Of a stretch of DNA of 64,000 nt, positions 11,145 to 20,365 are shown one piece after another (position 1 is the first letter of the stretch; each line of letters begins with the position of its first letter). The stretch is from Cyanobacteriota bacterium. Its GTDB lineage: Bacteria > Acidobacteriota > Vicinamibacteria > Vicinamibacterales > UBA2999. The stretch covers positions 123,443-187,442 of the forward strand of contig JAIEMQ010000007.1 of NCBI GenBank assembly GCA_019752015.1. The letters are read 5' to 3'. The translations under genes and the position numbers were made by a program. A model generated the notes under the pieces. It saw only the letters and a program-made list of their open reading frames with translations, was not told the origin of the DNA and searched no databases.

Positions 11145-12904
11145 CACTTGTACATCGTCTGATTCTTGGTGCCGGGGGCGTACTCGTTCGGATCCACCCA
11201 GATGTTGATCACCGCCGACTTGCCGGTCCTGGCCACCATCTCGCGCGCCTGTTTGAGCGCCGGCGCGATCTTCGACGCCTCGCGCACTTCCACGCCCCAG
11301 CCGCCCCACATTTGCGGGAACACCGAGAAGTTCATGTCACCGAGCTTGTTGCCGACGTTGCCGCGCTCGGGGCCGTACTTCGCCATCTGGCCGTAGCGGA
11401 TCTGGTTCATCGCCGAGTTATTGCCGATCACCGCGATGTACGGGGCGCCAAAACGATCGGCGGTCTCCATGTCGAACGCCGTCATGCCGAAGGCGCCGTC
11501 GCCGTAGTAGCAGAGCACTTCTTTCTTCGGGTGCGCGAGCTTGGCGGCCATCGCGAAGCCGGTGCCGACGCCGAGCGAGCCGAGCGCTCCCGGGTCCATC
11601 CAGTTGCCGGGTCCGCGCGGACGCACCGCCTGCGCCGAGATCGTCACGACGTCGCCGCCGTCGCCGACGTAGATCGTGTCGTCGGTCAGGAACTCGTTGA
11701 TCTCGTAAGCGACGCGATACGGATGAATGGGCGACTGAGCCGACGTGAACATCGGCATCAGCTTTTGCAGCGCCGCGTCTTCCGCCTCGGTCAGCTGCTT
11801 CATCCATTCCTTGCGCGCCTGGCGCTTGTCGTTCTTCAGCCGTCCGCCCGCCGCCTGCAGCACGGCGCGGCACACCGCGCCCGGATCGCCGGCGATGCCG
11901 AGATCGACGTTCCGGTTCTTGCCGACGATGTTGTAGCCGAGATCGATCTGCACCAGCGTCGGTACTTTGATGCGCTTGCCGTAACCCATGCGGAAGTCGA
12001 ACGGCGTGCCGACGATCACGACGACGTCGGCCTTGTCGAAGGCGAGCGAGCGCGTGCGATCGAAGTGATGCGGATCGCCTGGGGGCAGGAAACCGCGCGC
12101 GGCGCCGTTGAAATATCCGGGAATGTCGAGACCGCGCAGCAGCGCGACGGCTTCGTTGTGACCGCGGGCCGCCCAGACTTGCTGACCGAACAGAATCGCC
12201 GGCCGTTCGGCATTGACGAGGATGTCGGCGAGCCGCTCGATGTCCGCGGGATCGCCAATCGATTTGGTGGAGGCGCGGTACTTCCCTGGCTGCGGCAGCA
12301 CGGCTTTGGTGATGTCGACCTCCCGGTCGAGCACGTCGCGCGGAATTTCGAGATACGACGGACCGTAGGCGCCGTTGAAACATTCACGCGCCGCCATAGT
12401 AATCATGTCGGCGACGCGTTCGGTCGACATCACGGTGGAGGCGAACTTGGTGATCGGCCGCATCATGTCGACGTGCGGCAGATCCTGCAGGCCGCCCATG
12501 CGCCACTGGCCGAGCGCGCTCTGGCCGCCGATGTGGAGCACCGGACTCTCCGAACGGAATGCGGTCGCAATGCCCGTGACCGCGTTCGTGCAGCCAGGAC
12601 CCGCCGTGGTCACGACACAGCCGAGCTTGCCGGTCTGCCGAGCGTAACCGTCCGCGGCGTGTGCCGCGGTCTGTTCGTGACGGACGTCGACGATCTTGAT
12701 GCCTTCGTCGATGCAGCCGTCATAGATGTCGATGATGTGTCCACCACAGAGGGTGAAGATGGTGTCGACGCCCTCGGCCTTGAGGGCCTTGGCCACCAGA
12801 TGCCCGCCCGAGATCACGTTGATGTCCCGGCTTTTTTCCTTGAGCGTGTCGTCGGCCGTGGTCGTTGCGGCCTGCGCGGGTTTTACAGCGGTAGCGTCAG
12901 ACAT
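11144..12904 (-). CDS. Thiamine-diphosphate enzyme, oxalyl-CoA decarboxylase-like
   Basis: 586 residues from the ATG that follows a strong Shine-Dalgarno (GGAGG, 4 bases upstream); the longer ORF start is not needed. Three ThDP-enzyme domains are visible: an N-terminal PYR domain with the activating Glu ([16 protein letters not shown], about residue 77), a central domain, and a C-terminal PP domain with [14 protein letters not shown]...GNN, the Mg-ThDP motif. The C-terminal segment [20 protein letters not shown] resembles HACL/oxalyl-CoA decarboxylase proteins. The overlap with frc and the divergent OxlT-type antiporter favour oxalyl-CoA decarboxylation to formyl-CoA and CO2. 2-hydroxyacyl-CoA lyase or an acetolactate-synthase-like enzyme remain possible. 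Confidence 0.8.
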   Translation of the reverse strand: MSDATAVKPAQAATTTADDTLKEKSRDINVISGGHLVAKALKAEGVDTIFTLCGGHIIDIYDGCIDEGIKIVDVRHEQTAAHAADGYARQTGKLGCVVTTAGPGCTNAVTGIATAFRSESPVLHIGGQSALGQWRMGGLQDLPHVDMMRPITKFASTVMSTERVADMITMAARECFNGAYGPSYLEIPRDVLDREVDITKAVLPQPGKYRASTKSIGDPADIERLADILVNAERPAILFGQQVWAARGHNEAVALLRGLDIPGYFNGAARGFLPPGDPHHFDRTRSLAFDKADVVVIVGTPFDFRMGYGKRIKVPTLVQIDLGYNIVGKNRNVDLGIAGDPGAVCRAVLQAAGGRLKNDKRQARKEWMKQLTEAEDAALQKLMPMFTSAQSPIHPYRVAYEINEFLTDDTIYVGDGGDVVTISAQAVRPRGPGNWMDPGALGSLGVGTGFAMAAKLAHPKKEVLCYYGDGAFGMTAFDMETADRFGAPYIAVIGNNSAMNQIRYGQMAKYGPERGNVGNKLGDMNFSVFPQMWGGWGVEVREASKIAPALKQAREMVARTGKSAVINIWVDPNEYAPGTKNQTMYK

Positions 12905-12950
12905 TAATCCTCCGGGCCCCTTGGCGGAAGAACTATCGTATATTGCACGC
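12905..12950. promoter_or_regulatory. Divergent promoter region of the oxalate operon and antiporter gene
   Basis: Only 46 bases separate the ATG of the decarboxylase gene from the GTG of the antiporter gene, so both promoters and any operator must be here or overlap the gene starts. It contains the decarboxylase ribosome-binding site (GGAGG on the minus strand) and a short AT-rich block (ctatcgtatattg). No clear -35/-10 pair could be assigned. Confidence 0.45.
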
Positions 12951-14207
12951 GTGCACATCAACAACCGATGGTTCCAGCTGGTCGCGTCGCTGCTGGCGAT
13001 GATCATGATCGCCAACCTGCAGTATTCCTGGACGCTGTTCGTCGGGCCGCTGCAAACCTCGACGGGCTGGAAGCTGTCGGACATCCAGTTCGCGTTCACA
13101 TTGTTCATCCTGTTTCAGACGTGGATTCAGCCGCTCGATGGCTGGCTGATCGATCGCCTCGGCCCGCGCTGGTTCATCAGCGCCGCCGGCGTGTTGTGCG
13201 GTCTCGGGTGGGCGGGCATGGGCTACGCGAAGTCGCTGCCGGCGCTCTACACGTTGTATTGCCTGGCCGGCATGGGCGCGGCGTTCGTCTACAGCGGCTC
13301 GATCGGCTCGGCGCTGAAATGGTTCAAGGAAAAGCGCGGGCTCGCGGCGGGCATCATGGCGGCGGGCTTCGGCGGCGGCACGGCGCTGTTCATTCCGTGG
13401 ATCACGTCGATCATCTCGTCGAGCGGCTATCAGCAGGCATTCCTCACGACCGGCCTGCTGCAGGGCGCGGTGATCCTGATCGTCGCGCAGTTCCTGCGTC
13501 ATCCGCCGCACGAGGAGGCGCCGAAGGGCGTGACCACGGCGAAGGCCGGCGTGCGGCACTACACGACGATGGAAGTACTGCGGACACCGCGCTTCTACAT
13601 GCTCTACGTGATGTTCGTGTTGATGGCGACCGGCGGGTTGCTGGTCACGGCCAATGCCGGACCGATCGTGAGAGCGTGGGGCCTGAACACGACCAACGTG
13701 CACTTCCTGTGGATGTCGATGGCGGCGCTGACGCTGGCGTCAACGCTGAGTCCGCTGGCGAATGGCGCGGCGCGCGTGACGTGGGGTTGGGCATCGGATC
13801 GCCTCGGGCGCGAGAACACCATGGTGCTGACGTTCATCCTGCAGGCGATCTCGCTGATGCTCGTCGTGATGCTCGGCAAGCAATCGGGCGGATGGTTCGC
13901 GTTCACGCTCGTGCTCGTGTATTTCACCTGGGGGCAGATCTATTCGCTGTTCCCCGCGGTCTCGGGCGATTACTTCGGCTCGAAGCACGCGACCTCGAAC
14001 TACGCGGTGTTGTACTCGGCCAAGGGCGTGGCGTCGATCATCGGCGCGTACTTCGGCGCGTCGTTGTTTGAAAAGCTCGGCAACTGGAATCTGCCGTTCT
14101 ACGGCAGCGCCGCGATGGCGTTGATTGCGGCGGGCATGGCGATCGCGTTGAAGACGGCGCGCGAACGCGAGACGGTGCTCGCGACGGCTGCTGTTCGCAC
14201 TGCGTAA
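12951..14207 (+). CDS. OFA-family MFS transporter, oxalate/formate antiporter-like
   Basis: 418 residues from a GTG start; the longer ORF runs antisense into the decarboxylase gene. Twelve membrane helices are visible, with the MFS motif D-R-L-G-P-R after helix 2 and a second W-G-W-A-S-D-R-L-G-R-E motif mid-protein. The family fingerprint includes NLQYSWTLFVGPLQ in helix 1 and LYSAKGVASIIGA in helix 11, where the Lys matches the position expected for the OxlT carboxylate-binding lysine. OxlT exchanges oxalate for formate and thereby generates proton motive force. Divergent placement beside the decarboxylase and frc supports this substrate pair, but OFA proteins carry other acids too. Confidence 0.82.
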   Translation: MHINNRWFQLVASLLAMIMIANLQYSWTLFVGPLQTSTGWKLSDIQFAFTLFILFQTWIQPLDGWLIDRLGPRWFISAAGVLCGLGWAGMGYAKSLPALYTLYCLAGMGAAFVYSGSIGSALKWFKEKRGLAAGIMAAGFGGGTALFIPWITSIISSSGYQQAFLTTGLLQGAVILIVAQFLRHPPHEEAPKGVTTAKAGVRHYTTMEVLRTPRFYMLYVMFVLMATGGLLVTANAGPIVRAWGLNTTNVHFLWMSMAALTLASTLSPLANGAARVTWGWASDRLGRENTMVLTFILQAISLMLVVMLGKQSGGWFAFTLVLVYFTWGQIYSLFPAVSGDYFGSKHATSNYAVLYSAKGVASIIGAYFGASLFEKLGNWNLPFYGSAAMALIAAGMAIALKTARERETVLATAAVRTA

Positions 14208-14219
14208 AGGCGCGTAGGG

Positions 14220-14822
14220 CTAATCCGTTTCTCTCGCCGCCGCCTCCATCTCGCCGCTCCATCGATCGGTATCCAGGTGGATGCCCAGCTGATCGAGGAT
14301 GCGCGAGACCGAGTAATCGACCATCTCGTCGATCGACGCGGGCCGCGCGTAGAACGCCGGCAGCGGCGGCGCGATCACCACGCCCATCCGTGACAGCTTC
14401 AGCATGTTCTCGAGATGAATTTCGCTGAACGGCGATTCGCGGACTGCGAGCACCAGCCTGCGGCGCTCTTTCAAGACGACGTCGGCGGCGCGGTGGATCA
14501 GGTTGTCGCCAAGTCCGTGCGCGATCGCGGCGAGTGTGCGCGCGCTGCAGGGCACCACCACCATGCCCATGGTGATGAACGAGCCGCTCGAAATCGACGC
14601 GCCCTGATCGCCGATCGGGTGAACGACGTCGGCAAGCTTCTGAACTTGTTCGGGAGTGTACGGCGTTTCGTGGACCAGTGTGCGCGCCGCCCAGCGGCTC
14701 ATGACGAGGTGCGTCTCGATGCCGGTGCCTCGCAGGCGCTGCAACAGGCGAACGCCGAAGATCGTGCCGCTCGCGCCGGTGATGCCGACGATCAGACGCT
14801 TGGGCGGCTCAGTAAAAGGCAC
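14220..14822 (-). CDS. ubiX: Flavin prenyltransferase UbiX
   Basis: 200 residues of the UbiX/Pad1 flavoprotein family: the N-terminal GITGASGTIFGVRLLQ phosphate/FMN loop, the GSFITMGMVVVPCSARTLAAIAHG active-site stretch, and VLKERRRLVLAVRESPFS, which contributes conserved Arg and Glu residues. It prenylates FMN to make the prFMN cofactor used by UbiD-family decarboxylases. No ubiD is present in the window. The gene lies 11 bases after the porin gene, at the 3' end of a sulfatase-permease-porin operon, and is convergent with the antiporter gene. Confidence 0.95.
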   Translation of the reverse strand: MPFTEPPKRLIVGITGASGTIFGVRLLQRLRGTGIETHLVMSRWAARTLVHETPYTPEQVQKLADVVHPIGDQGASISSGSFITMGMVVVPCSARTLAAIAHGLGDNLIHRAADVVLKERRRLVLAVRESPFSEIHLENMLKLSRMGVVIAPPLPAFYARPASIDEMVDYSVSRILDQLGIHLDTDRWSGEMEAAARETD

Positions 14823-14833
14823 GCCTCATCGTA

Positions 14834-15982
14834 CTACCAACCGACTCTGAAACCGGTGGTCCAGGAGGTTCCCGAAAATGCACCGCCGTCGTTGGCCACG
14901 TCCTTCATGTCCACGAACTGCACGCCGGTCTGGATCTTCAGCCGGTGGCCGTAGAGGAAATAGTTGAGGCCGAGGTATGTCTCGCGATACTCATCGCCGC
15001 GGCCGCTCAGGATCTTGTTTTCATAGGTGTTGAGAATCAGCCCGTTCGCCTCGCTGTCGAGAAAGGTGTAGCGCAGCACCGCCTGCCATTTGTCGGTGAA
15101 GTTGTAGTACGGCATCGCCATCATGCCGAGAATGTCCGGCTGATTCGCATAGCCGTTGGTCTTCGACACGTCGCCGCGAAATCCCCACTTCGGCTGCTCG
15201 AGTTTGAAGTGAACCGTCGCCGTGTGATCGACCTTCTTCGTAAACAGGTTGTTCAACTGCGCTGCCGTCAGGTCGCGATCGGGATTTTGATAGATATAAT
15301 TCGCGGTCAGCGTGGCTTCTCTCACGCCGAGCTTCTTGCCGAAGTCGTACCCCACCAGCAGGAGCGTGAACAGGCCGCCGTTGAATTCGCCGAGCTCGCG
15401 ATTGCGCTCGCCGGATGAGTAGACGCCCGCGCGATACGTCCACGGCGCGGCGCGGCCCGACAGGCTGACGCCGGGCATGTATTCCTGCGTGAACCAGATG
15501 TTGTTGGCGAGGTTGCTGCGGTCGATCGTGATCAGCTCTTTCGAGGACGTCGCCCCTTCCTGTGTGAAGGGGATGCTCTGCTTGCCGACCTGGAGCACGG
15601 ACTTCGGATTCTTCTGCCACGCCACGTAGAGATCGGTGAAGCGCACGTAGAACGGATTGCGCTCCTGCGGGTTGACTTCGAGCTCGGCGTGAAACAGGTA
15701 GTCCCTGAAAAACGTGATGCGCGGACCGAAGCGCACGCGGCGGATGTTGGATTCCTTGTAGGTCGTCGCGTCGGTATCGACGATCGCCAGGTCGTGCTGC
15801 CAGCGGCCGGTGAAGACGACGCGCTGCACGACCGGGTTGTTCTTGTCGTCGTACCAGTTGGTGAACTTCGCCCAGACTTTGTCGTAGGTCGATGGCGGTG
15901 GGGTGGCCGGCTTTTGAGTAGTCTGGGCCCAGCTCATCGAGGGCATGAGGGCGAACGCGATCAGGACCGCGTAACGTGTCAT
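14834..15982 (-). CDS. OprO/OprP-like outer-membrane porin
   Basis: About 382 residues from MTRYAVLIAFALMPSMSWAQ, a clear signal peptide. The mature part alternates aromatic and polar residues as in a 16-stranded barrel. It has OprO/P-type motifs such as VVFTGRWQHDLAIVD, RRVRFGPRITFFRDYLFHAELE and LQVGKQSIPFTQEGATSSKEL, and ends in a final strand with C-terminal GW (WTTGFRVGW). OprP-like porins often pass phosphate or other anions; basic residues in the constriction cannot be placed without a model. It follows the NCS1 permease by 17 bases, suggesting outer and inner membrane uptake of the same solute. Confidence 0.85.
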   Translation of the reverse strand: MTRYAVLIAFALMPSMSWAQTTQKPATPPPSTYDKVWAKFTNWYDDKNNPVVQRVVFTGRWQHDLAIVDTDATTYKESNIRRVRFGPRITFFRDYLFHAELEVNPQERNPFYVRFTDLYVAWQKNPKSVLQVGKQSIPFTQEGATSSKELITIDRSNLANNIWFTQEYMPGVSLSGRAAPWTYRAGVYSSGERNRELGEFNGGLFTLLLVGYDFGKKLGVREATLTANYIYQNPDRDLTAAQLNNLFTKKVDHTATVHFKLEQPKWGFRGDVSKTNGYANQPDILGMMAMPYYNFTDKWQAVLRYTFLDSEANGLILNTYENKILSGRGDEYRETYLGLNYFLYGHRLKIQTGVQFVDMKDVANDGGAFSGTSWTTGFRVGW

Positions 15983-15999
15983 GTCCCGAGCGTACGTAG

Positions 16000-17244
16000 T
16001 CAAGGTTTTACACGTGTTACGGCAATGTTAAAGCTGTGTAACACGAGATAGACGATCATCGAAGACGCGAGAGCCGGTAGCGTTGCGCCGATGGGCGCGG
16101 CGACGCGGTAGACGATGTCTCCCGCAATCCACGCGACGATGCCGGCGATGTTGACAGCCTCCAGCGCGGTCGTGTCGTAGACCTTCGCGATATCGATCGG
16201 TTTCTTCAGCACCACAAAGTGGGCGAGGAACACGCCGCCGACCGGGACGAGGATCGAGCCGAGCAGCGTCATCAACGATCCAAATTGCGCCAGCAGCCCG
16301 GTTGAAAGCAGCCCAATCGCGGTTCCGATCAGGCCGATCGTCCACACTGTTCCCGCGCCGGTCGATCGCGACGCAATCGTCCGCCACGCCAGCGACGACA
16401 TGTAGATGTTGACGAAGTTCGTCGTCACCGAAGCCAGCGTGATCAGCACGGCCGTCCACCAGCCCTGGCCCAGCGACGCCAGCATGCGTCCCGGATCATC
16501 GCTGCCGGCGATCTGTGCGAGTGTCAGTCCGAGCGGCATCAACCAGAATGCCGGTAACGCCAAGCCCGCCCATACCGCGATGCCGGCGCGCGCGGCTGAG
16601 CGCGTGTATCGAGAGTAGTCGGCGAACATCAGCAGCCACGACACCTGGTAGCCGATGACGACATCAAGGCCCCACACCAAATCTGCCGATGATGGGGAAG
16701 CCGATGGCGCCGGCCGTGCGAGCGTCACGGCGGAATACGTCAAGGCGGCGCCGGCGATTGCCATCACCGGAACAGCGAAGCGATCCGCAAAGCCGACGGC
16801 GCGTGGCCCGGCGGCCACGACGGCGGTCGATGCAACCCCGAGCGCGGCGGACCACAAGATGAGCGTCGACGGTCCGCCGAGGACCGCGGCGCATGCCGAC
16901 GCCGCGATCTGGTTGTTGAGGGCAATCCACGCGAAGTTCGTGATGAACAGCACGAGCGATACGAGCTGCGCGCCGCGATAACCGAGCGGCAGCCGTGCCG
17001 CGATCATCGACGGCACGCCCCATCGCGATCCCACCGGCGCAAGCAGCGCCACGAGCAACGCGCCGAACGCAGCGCCCACCACCGTCAGACCAAGGGCGAT
17101 GTTGCCGCCGTATCGCGAGCCGAGCACCGCACCGGTCTGCAGCGTGGTCGCGACGACGTTGGCGGCGATGAAAATCAGGAACAGATCGAACGTGGGTTGC
17201 GTGCGCTGCGCCTCCGGGACCGGCGACAGGTCGGCGGCATCCAC
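16000..17244 (-). CDS. NCS1-family nucleobase/cation symporter-like permease
   Basis: About 414 residues. The ORF starts upstream at 17292, but a GTG at 17244 lies 4 bases after the sulfatase stop and avoids a 44-base overlap. About twelve hydrophobic helices are visible, with features of the purine/cytosine permease (CodB-like) group: LGSRYGGNIALGLTVVGA, NFAWIALNNQIAASA, YQVSWLLMFADYSRYTRS and SVTTNFVNIYMSSLAW. NCS1 proteins import nucleobases, hydantoins or thiamine precursors with Na+ or H+. No metabolic gene nearby fixes the substrate. Confidence 0.85.
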   Translation of the reverse strand: MDAADLSPVPEAQRTQPTFDLFLIFIAANVVATTLQTGAVLGSRYGGNIALGLTVVGAAFGALLVALLAPVGSRWGVPSMIAARLPLGYRGAQLVSLVLFITNFAWIALNNQIAASACAAVLGGPSTLILWSAALGVASTAVVAAGPRAVGFADRFAVPVMAIAGAALTYSAVTLARPAPSASPSSADLVWGLDVVIGYQVSWLLMFADYSRYTRSAARAGIAVWAGLALPAFWLMPLGLTLAQIAGSDDPGRMLASLGQGWWTAVLITLASVTTNFVNIYMSSLAWRTIASRSTGAGTVWTIGLIGTAIGLLSTGLLAQFGSLMTLLGSILVPVGGVFLAHFVVLKKPIDIAKVYDTTALEAVNIAGIVAWIAGDIVYRVAAPIGATLPALASSMIVYLVLHSFNIAVTRVKP

Positions 17245-17248
17245 GGGG

Positions 17249-19069
17249 TCACCAGTTGCGCCAGCGGTCGAGCACCGTCCGATAACCGGCAATCAACGCC
17301 GGCTCGGTCGGAGCGAGATCGTGACGTTCAGCGGCATCGCGCGTCAGGTCGTACAGTTCCTCACGAGCGCCGCCCCGGCATTGCATGTATTTGAGCATCC
17401 GATCCGACTCGTAATCGATGATCGCGAAACACGGTTTGGTGAGCTTGGTCTGGTGCAGCGTTTGCCGCGGCGCCGGCGCGCGCAGCAGCGATACGCCCTC
17501 CCAGTCTGCGGGAATCGTCAGCCCAAGCCGATCGACCAGTGTCGGCGCGACATCCAGTTGCGTCCCGAATGCCACGCCCTGGTAGACGGTTGCCGAGTCA
17601 TCGTAGATCAGCATCGGGATCCTGAGCGTCTCCTGGTAGAGCCAATTGACGTGTCCGTACATGTTGTCGGCGCGTTCACCGAGCGCTTCACCATGATCGG
17701 CGAGGATCACGACGATGCTGTTGCGCAGGTAGCCCTTGCGATCGAGCACGCTGAACAGATCGCGGATCGTCGCATCCGCTTCGACGATGCCGTTATCGTA
17801 GCTGTTGACGACGCTCGTGCGATCGTATTCCCCGCGGAACAGCGCCCGCATGTTGAGCGTGGCGACGGCCGGCTGGTAGAGCCGATAGCGCTCGTCCTTG
17901 TGGCCGATGATGTGCGGCGACATCAGGTGAAAGAAGAAGAACGCCGGCCGCTGATATGCGCCGATCCGTTCGAGACCCTCGACGAGCACGCGGTCGTCGG
18001 ACCAGCCATAGCGGGTGGAACTCTGCCCATCGAAATAGGACGTGTGCTCGTCGCCGTACATCGCGCGCTGCCCCATCCAGTCGTGATTGCCCGAGAGCAC
18101 GAAGTGGGTGTCGTAACCCTGGTCCTTGAGCAACGCGAACAGGCTGAAGTCCTCGGCCACCTGGTGCCGGAGGGTCTTCGAGAACAGCGTGCTGAGGATG
18201 CCGCAATTGGATTCGGCGCAGGTCGACGTCGCAAATTCCACACGACGCAGTTTGCCGTCGTCATGAAGTTGGGAGAGGAACGGCGTCGTCGGGCGCGTGT
18301 AGCCGTAGAGCGGCAGGTGGTCCGCGCGCAGCGAGTCGATCGTGATGACGATGACGTTCTTGCGATCGAACGCGGTGTGCCGTCCGTAGGCGGCACGGCG
18401 CCGCGGCCCATCCCTGCGGAACCGGTCGAAGATTTCCTGCTGATTGGCGTCAACGACGGTCCAGTTCGAGCCGAGGAACGCAACGATCGGATCGGCGCCG
18501 ATCAGCTCACTGCGACCCGATCGCGACGCCACCTGCTGAAAGAACACCGCGTAGCCGCAGGTCAGCAGGAGCACAGCGGCGATGGCGGCCGGACGTTGCG
18601 GCATCGTCAGACGAAACTCTTTCAGCGCCTTCGCCCAGATCAGGATTTCCAGTATCACCGCCGCGGCGACCACGATCGCGGCGCCGGTCAGCACGCCGCC
18701 TGATACGGGGAGCAGTTGCTCGCCATTCCACAAGGCTTGCATCCAGAGCTTGACGAGCGAGTGGGTGAGGCCGACGGCCAGCCATCGATTGGTCGCGAAG
18801 CTGACGATGTCGATGGCGAACAACGCCGTTACGACGATGGACGGAAAAAACGCCGCGATGTATAGCGCGCCGCGCCGGTGAGGCGCCAGGTGCGTCACCG
18901 TGCCGGCAACAATCAGCGCGGCAAGTAATGCCGCGACCACCAGCGGGGCATGGACCAGCAACAGCCATTCACTGAGTCCGAACGATCGACAGACGTAGTC
19001 AAGAAAGGCGAGGCAGACGAGCGTGTGAGCGCCGGCGACGAGCAGGATGTTTCGCGACTGATGGCTCAC
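17249..19069 (-). CDS. Integral-membrane sulfatase/alkaline-phosphatase-superfamily protein
   Basis: About 606 residues. The ORF runs on into antisense of the amidohydrolase gene; a GTG at 19069 leaves 25 bases to that divergent gene, while the ATG at 19096 would overlap it. Five or so N-terminal helices (LLVAGAHTLVCLAFL onward) are followed by the hydrolase domain: NVIVITIDSLRADHLPLYGY, the nucleophile region ESNCGILSTLFSK, and the metal motif ILADHGEALGE. The layout resembles YejM/PbgA and LTA-synthase-like proteins that modify lipids or glycans in the periplasm. Which residue is the nucleophile is uncertain, because the segment has N-C-G-I rather than a canonical CxPSR. Confidence 0.8.
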   Translation of the reverse strand: MSHQSRNILLVAGAHTLVCLAFLDYVCRSFGLSEWLLLVHAPLVVAALLAALIVAGTVTHLAPHRRGALYIAAFFPSIVVTALFAIDIVSFATNRWLAVGLTHSLVKLWMQALWNGEQLLPVSGGVLTGAAIVVAAAVILEILIWAKALKEFRLTMPQRPAAIAAVLLLTCGYAVFFQQVASRSGRSELIGADPIVAFLGSNWTVVDANQQEIFDRFRRDGPRRRAAYGRHTAFDRKNVIVITIDSLRADHLPLYGYTRPTTPFLSQLHDDGKLRRVEFATSTCAESNCGILSTLFSKTLRHQVAEDFSLFALLKDQGYDTHFVLSGNHDWMGQRAMYGDEHTSYFDGQSSTRYGWSDDRVLVEGLERIGAYQRPAFFFFHLMSPHIIGHKDERYRLYQPAVATLNMRALFRGEYDRTSVVNSYDNGIVEADATIRDLFSVLDRKGYLRNSIVVILADHGEALGERADNMYGHVNWLYQETLRIPMLIYDDSATVYQGVAFGTQLDVAPTLVDRLGLTIPADWEGVSLLRAPAPRQTLHQTKLTKPCFAIIDYESDRMLKYMQCRGGAREELYDLTRDAAERHDLAPTEPALIAGYRTVLDRWRNW

Positions 19070-19094
19070 GCATCTAGGAATATACTTCGACCCC

Positions 19095-20363
19095 ATGCGA
19101 TTCACTTTGGCGGCGTTCACCTGCCTGTTGCTGTCCGCGACGATCTCGGCGCAGCCCGCTCCTTCGATCGTCGTGCTGCAGCCCGATCGCGTCTTCGACG
19201 GCGAGACCATGCGCACCGGATGGAGCGTCGTCGTGCGCGGCGAGGGGATCGACGTGGCGGGCCCGTCCGTCTCCGTCGTCGCGCCGGCGGGAGCGCGGAC
19301 GATCGTCCTGAAGGGCACGACGCTGATGCCTGGCATGATCGAAGGGCACTCGCACCTGCTCCTGCATCCGTACAACGAAACGGTGTGGAACGACCAGGTG
19401 CTGCGCGAGCCGCTCGCGTTGCGTGTGGCTCGCGCGGTCAATCACGCGCGGGCGACGTTGATGGCCGGCATCACCACGGTGCGCGATCTCGGCACCGAAG
19501 GCGCCGCCTATGCGGACGTCGGGCTGCGGCAGGCGATCAACGAGGGCATCATTCCCGGGCCGCGCATGCTCGTTGCCGGACCGGCAATGGTGGTGACTGG
19601 TAGTTACGCGCCCAAAGGCTTTGCGCCGGAAGTCGCCGTGCCGCAAGGCGCCGAAGAGGCGGACGGCCTCGACGGCGTGGTCCGTGTCGCGCGCGGACAG
19701 ATCGCCCACGGTGTGGATCTGATCAAGATCTACGCGGATTATCGATGGGGCCCGAACGGCGAGACGCGGCCGGGCTTCACGCTCGACGAGACGCGCCGCA
19801 TTGTGGAAGCGGCGAACAGCAGCGGCCGCCCGGTCGTCGCGCACGCGTCGTCAGTCGAGGGCATGCGCCGCGCGATCATGGCGGGCGTCGAGACGATCGA
19901 GCATGGCGATGAGGGGACGGCGGAGATCTGGAAGCTGATGGTGGAGAAGAACGTGGCGTTCTGCCCGACGCTGGCTGCCGGTGACTCGACCTCGCAATAT
20001 GCCGGGTGGAAGAAGGGTGTCGATCCCGAGCCGGCACGATTGCAGCGGAAGCGGCAGTCGTTCAAGGCCGCGCTCGATGCCGGCGTGAAGATGTGCTTTG
20101 GCGGCGACGTCGGCGTCTACGCGCACGGTGACAACGTGCGCGAGCTCGAGCTGATGGTGAACTACGGCATGACGCCGGCGGCCGCGCTGATCGCGGCAAC
20201 ATCGGGCAACGCGTCGTTCTTCCGCCAGGGCGAGCGCATTGGCCGCGTCAAGCCAGGGCTGCTCGCCGATCTGATCGCCGTTGACGGCGATCCTGCCGCG
20301 AACATCACGCAGCTGCGGCAGGTGAAGTTCGTGATGAAGGGCGGAAGGATTTTCAAGGAGTAG
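19095..20363 (+). CDS. Exported metal-dependent amidohydrolase
   Basis: 422 residues with a signal peptide (MRFTLAAFTCLLLSATISAQ). The amidohydrolase-superfamily metal ligands are in order: E-G-H-S-H-L (HxH), the Lys in VDLIKIYAD (usual carbamylated lysine), His in PVVAHAS, His in TIEHGDE and Asp in CFGGDVGV. The C-terminal beta-sandwich returns with GLLADLIAVDGDP. It belongs to the branch containing imidazolonepropionase-like enzymes and the Xaa-Pro or Xaa-Arg/Lys dipeptidases. It precedes the cyanophycinase gene by two bases, so the two are co-transcribed, which suggests action on the dipeptide product. Confidence 0.88.
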   Translation: MRFTLAAFTCLLLSATISAQPAPSIVVLQPDRVFDGETMRTGWSVVVRGEGIDVAGPSVSVVAPAGARTIVLKGTTLMPGMIEGHSHLLLHPYNETVWNDQVLREPLALRVARAVNHARATLMAGITTVRDLGTEGAAYADVGLRQAINEGIIPGPRMLVAGPAMVVTGSYAPKGFAPEVAVPQGAEEADGLDGVVRVARGQIAHGVDLIKIYADYRWGPNGETRPGFTLDETRRIVEAANSSGRPVVAHASSVEGMRRAIMAGVETIEHGDEGTAEIWKLMVEKNVAFCPTLAAGDSTSQYAGWKKGVDPEPARLQRKRQSFKAALDAGVKMCFGGDVGVYAHGDNVRELELMVNYGMTPAAALIAATSGNASFFRQGERIGRVKPGLLADLIAVDGDPAANITQLRQVKFVMKGGRIFKE

Positions 20364-20365
20364 TC

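Noticed and set aside
11312-12907. 531-residue plus-strand ORF opposite the decarboxylase gene
   Set aside because: Antisense shadow with no recognisable domain; the decarboxylase has clear ThDP motifs.
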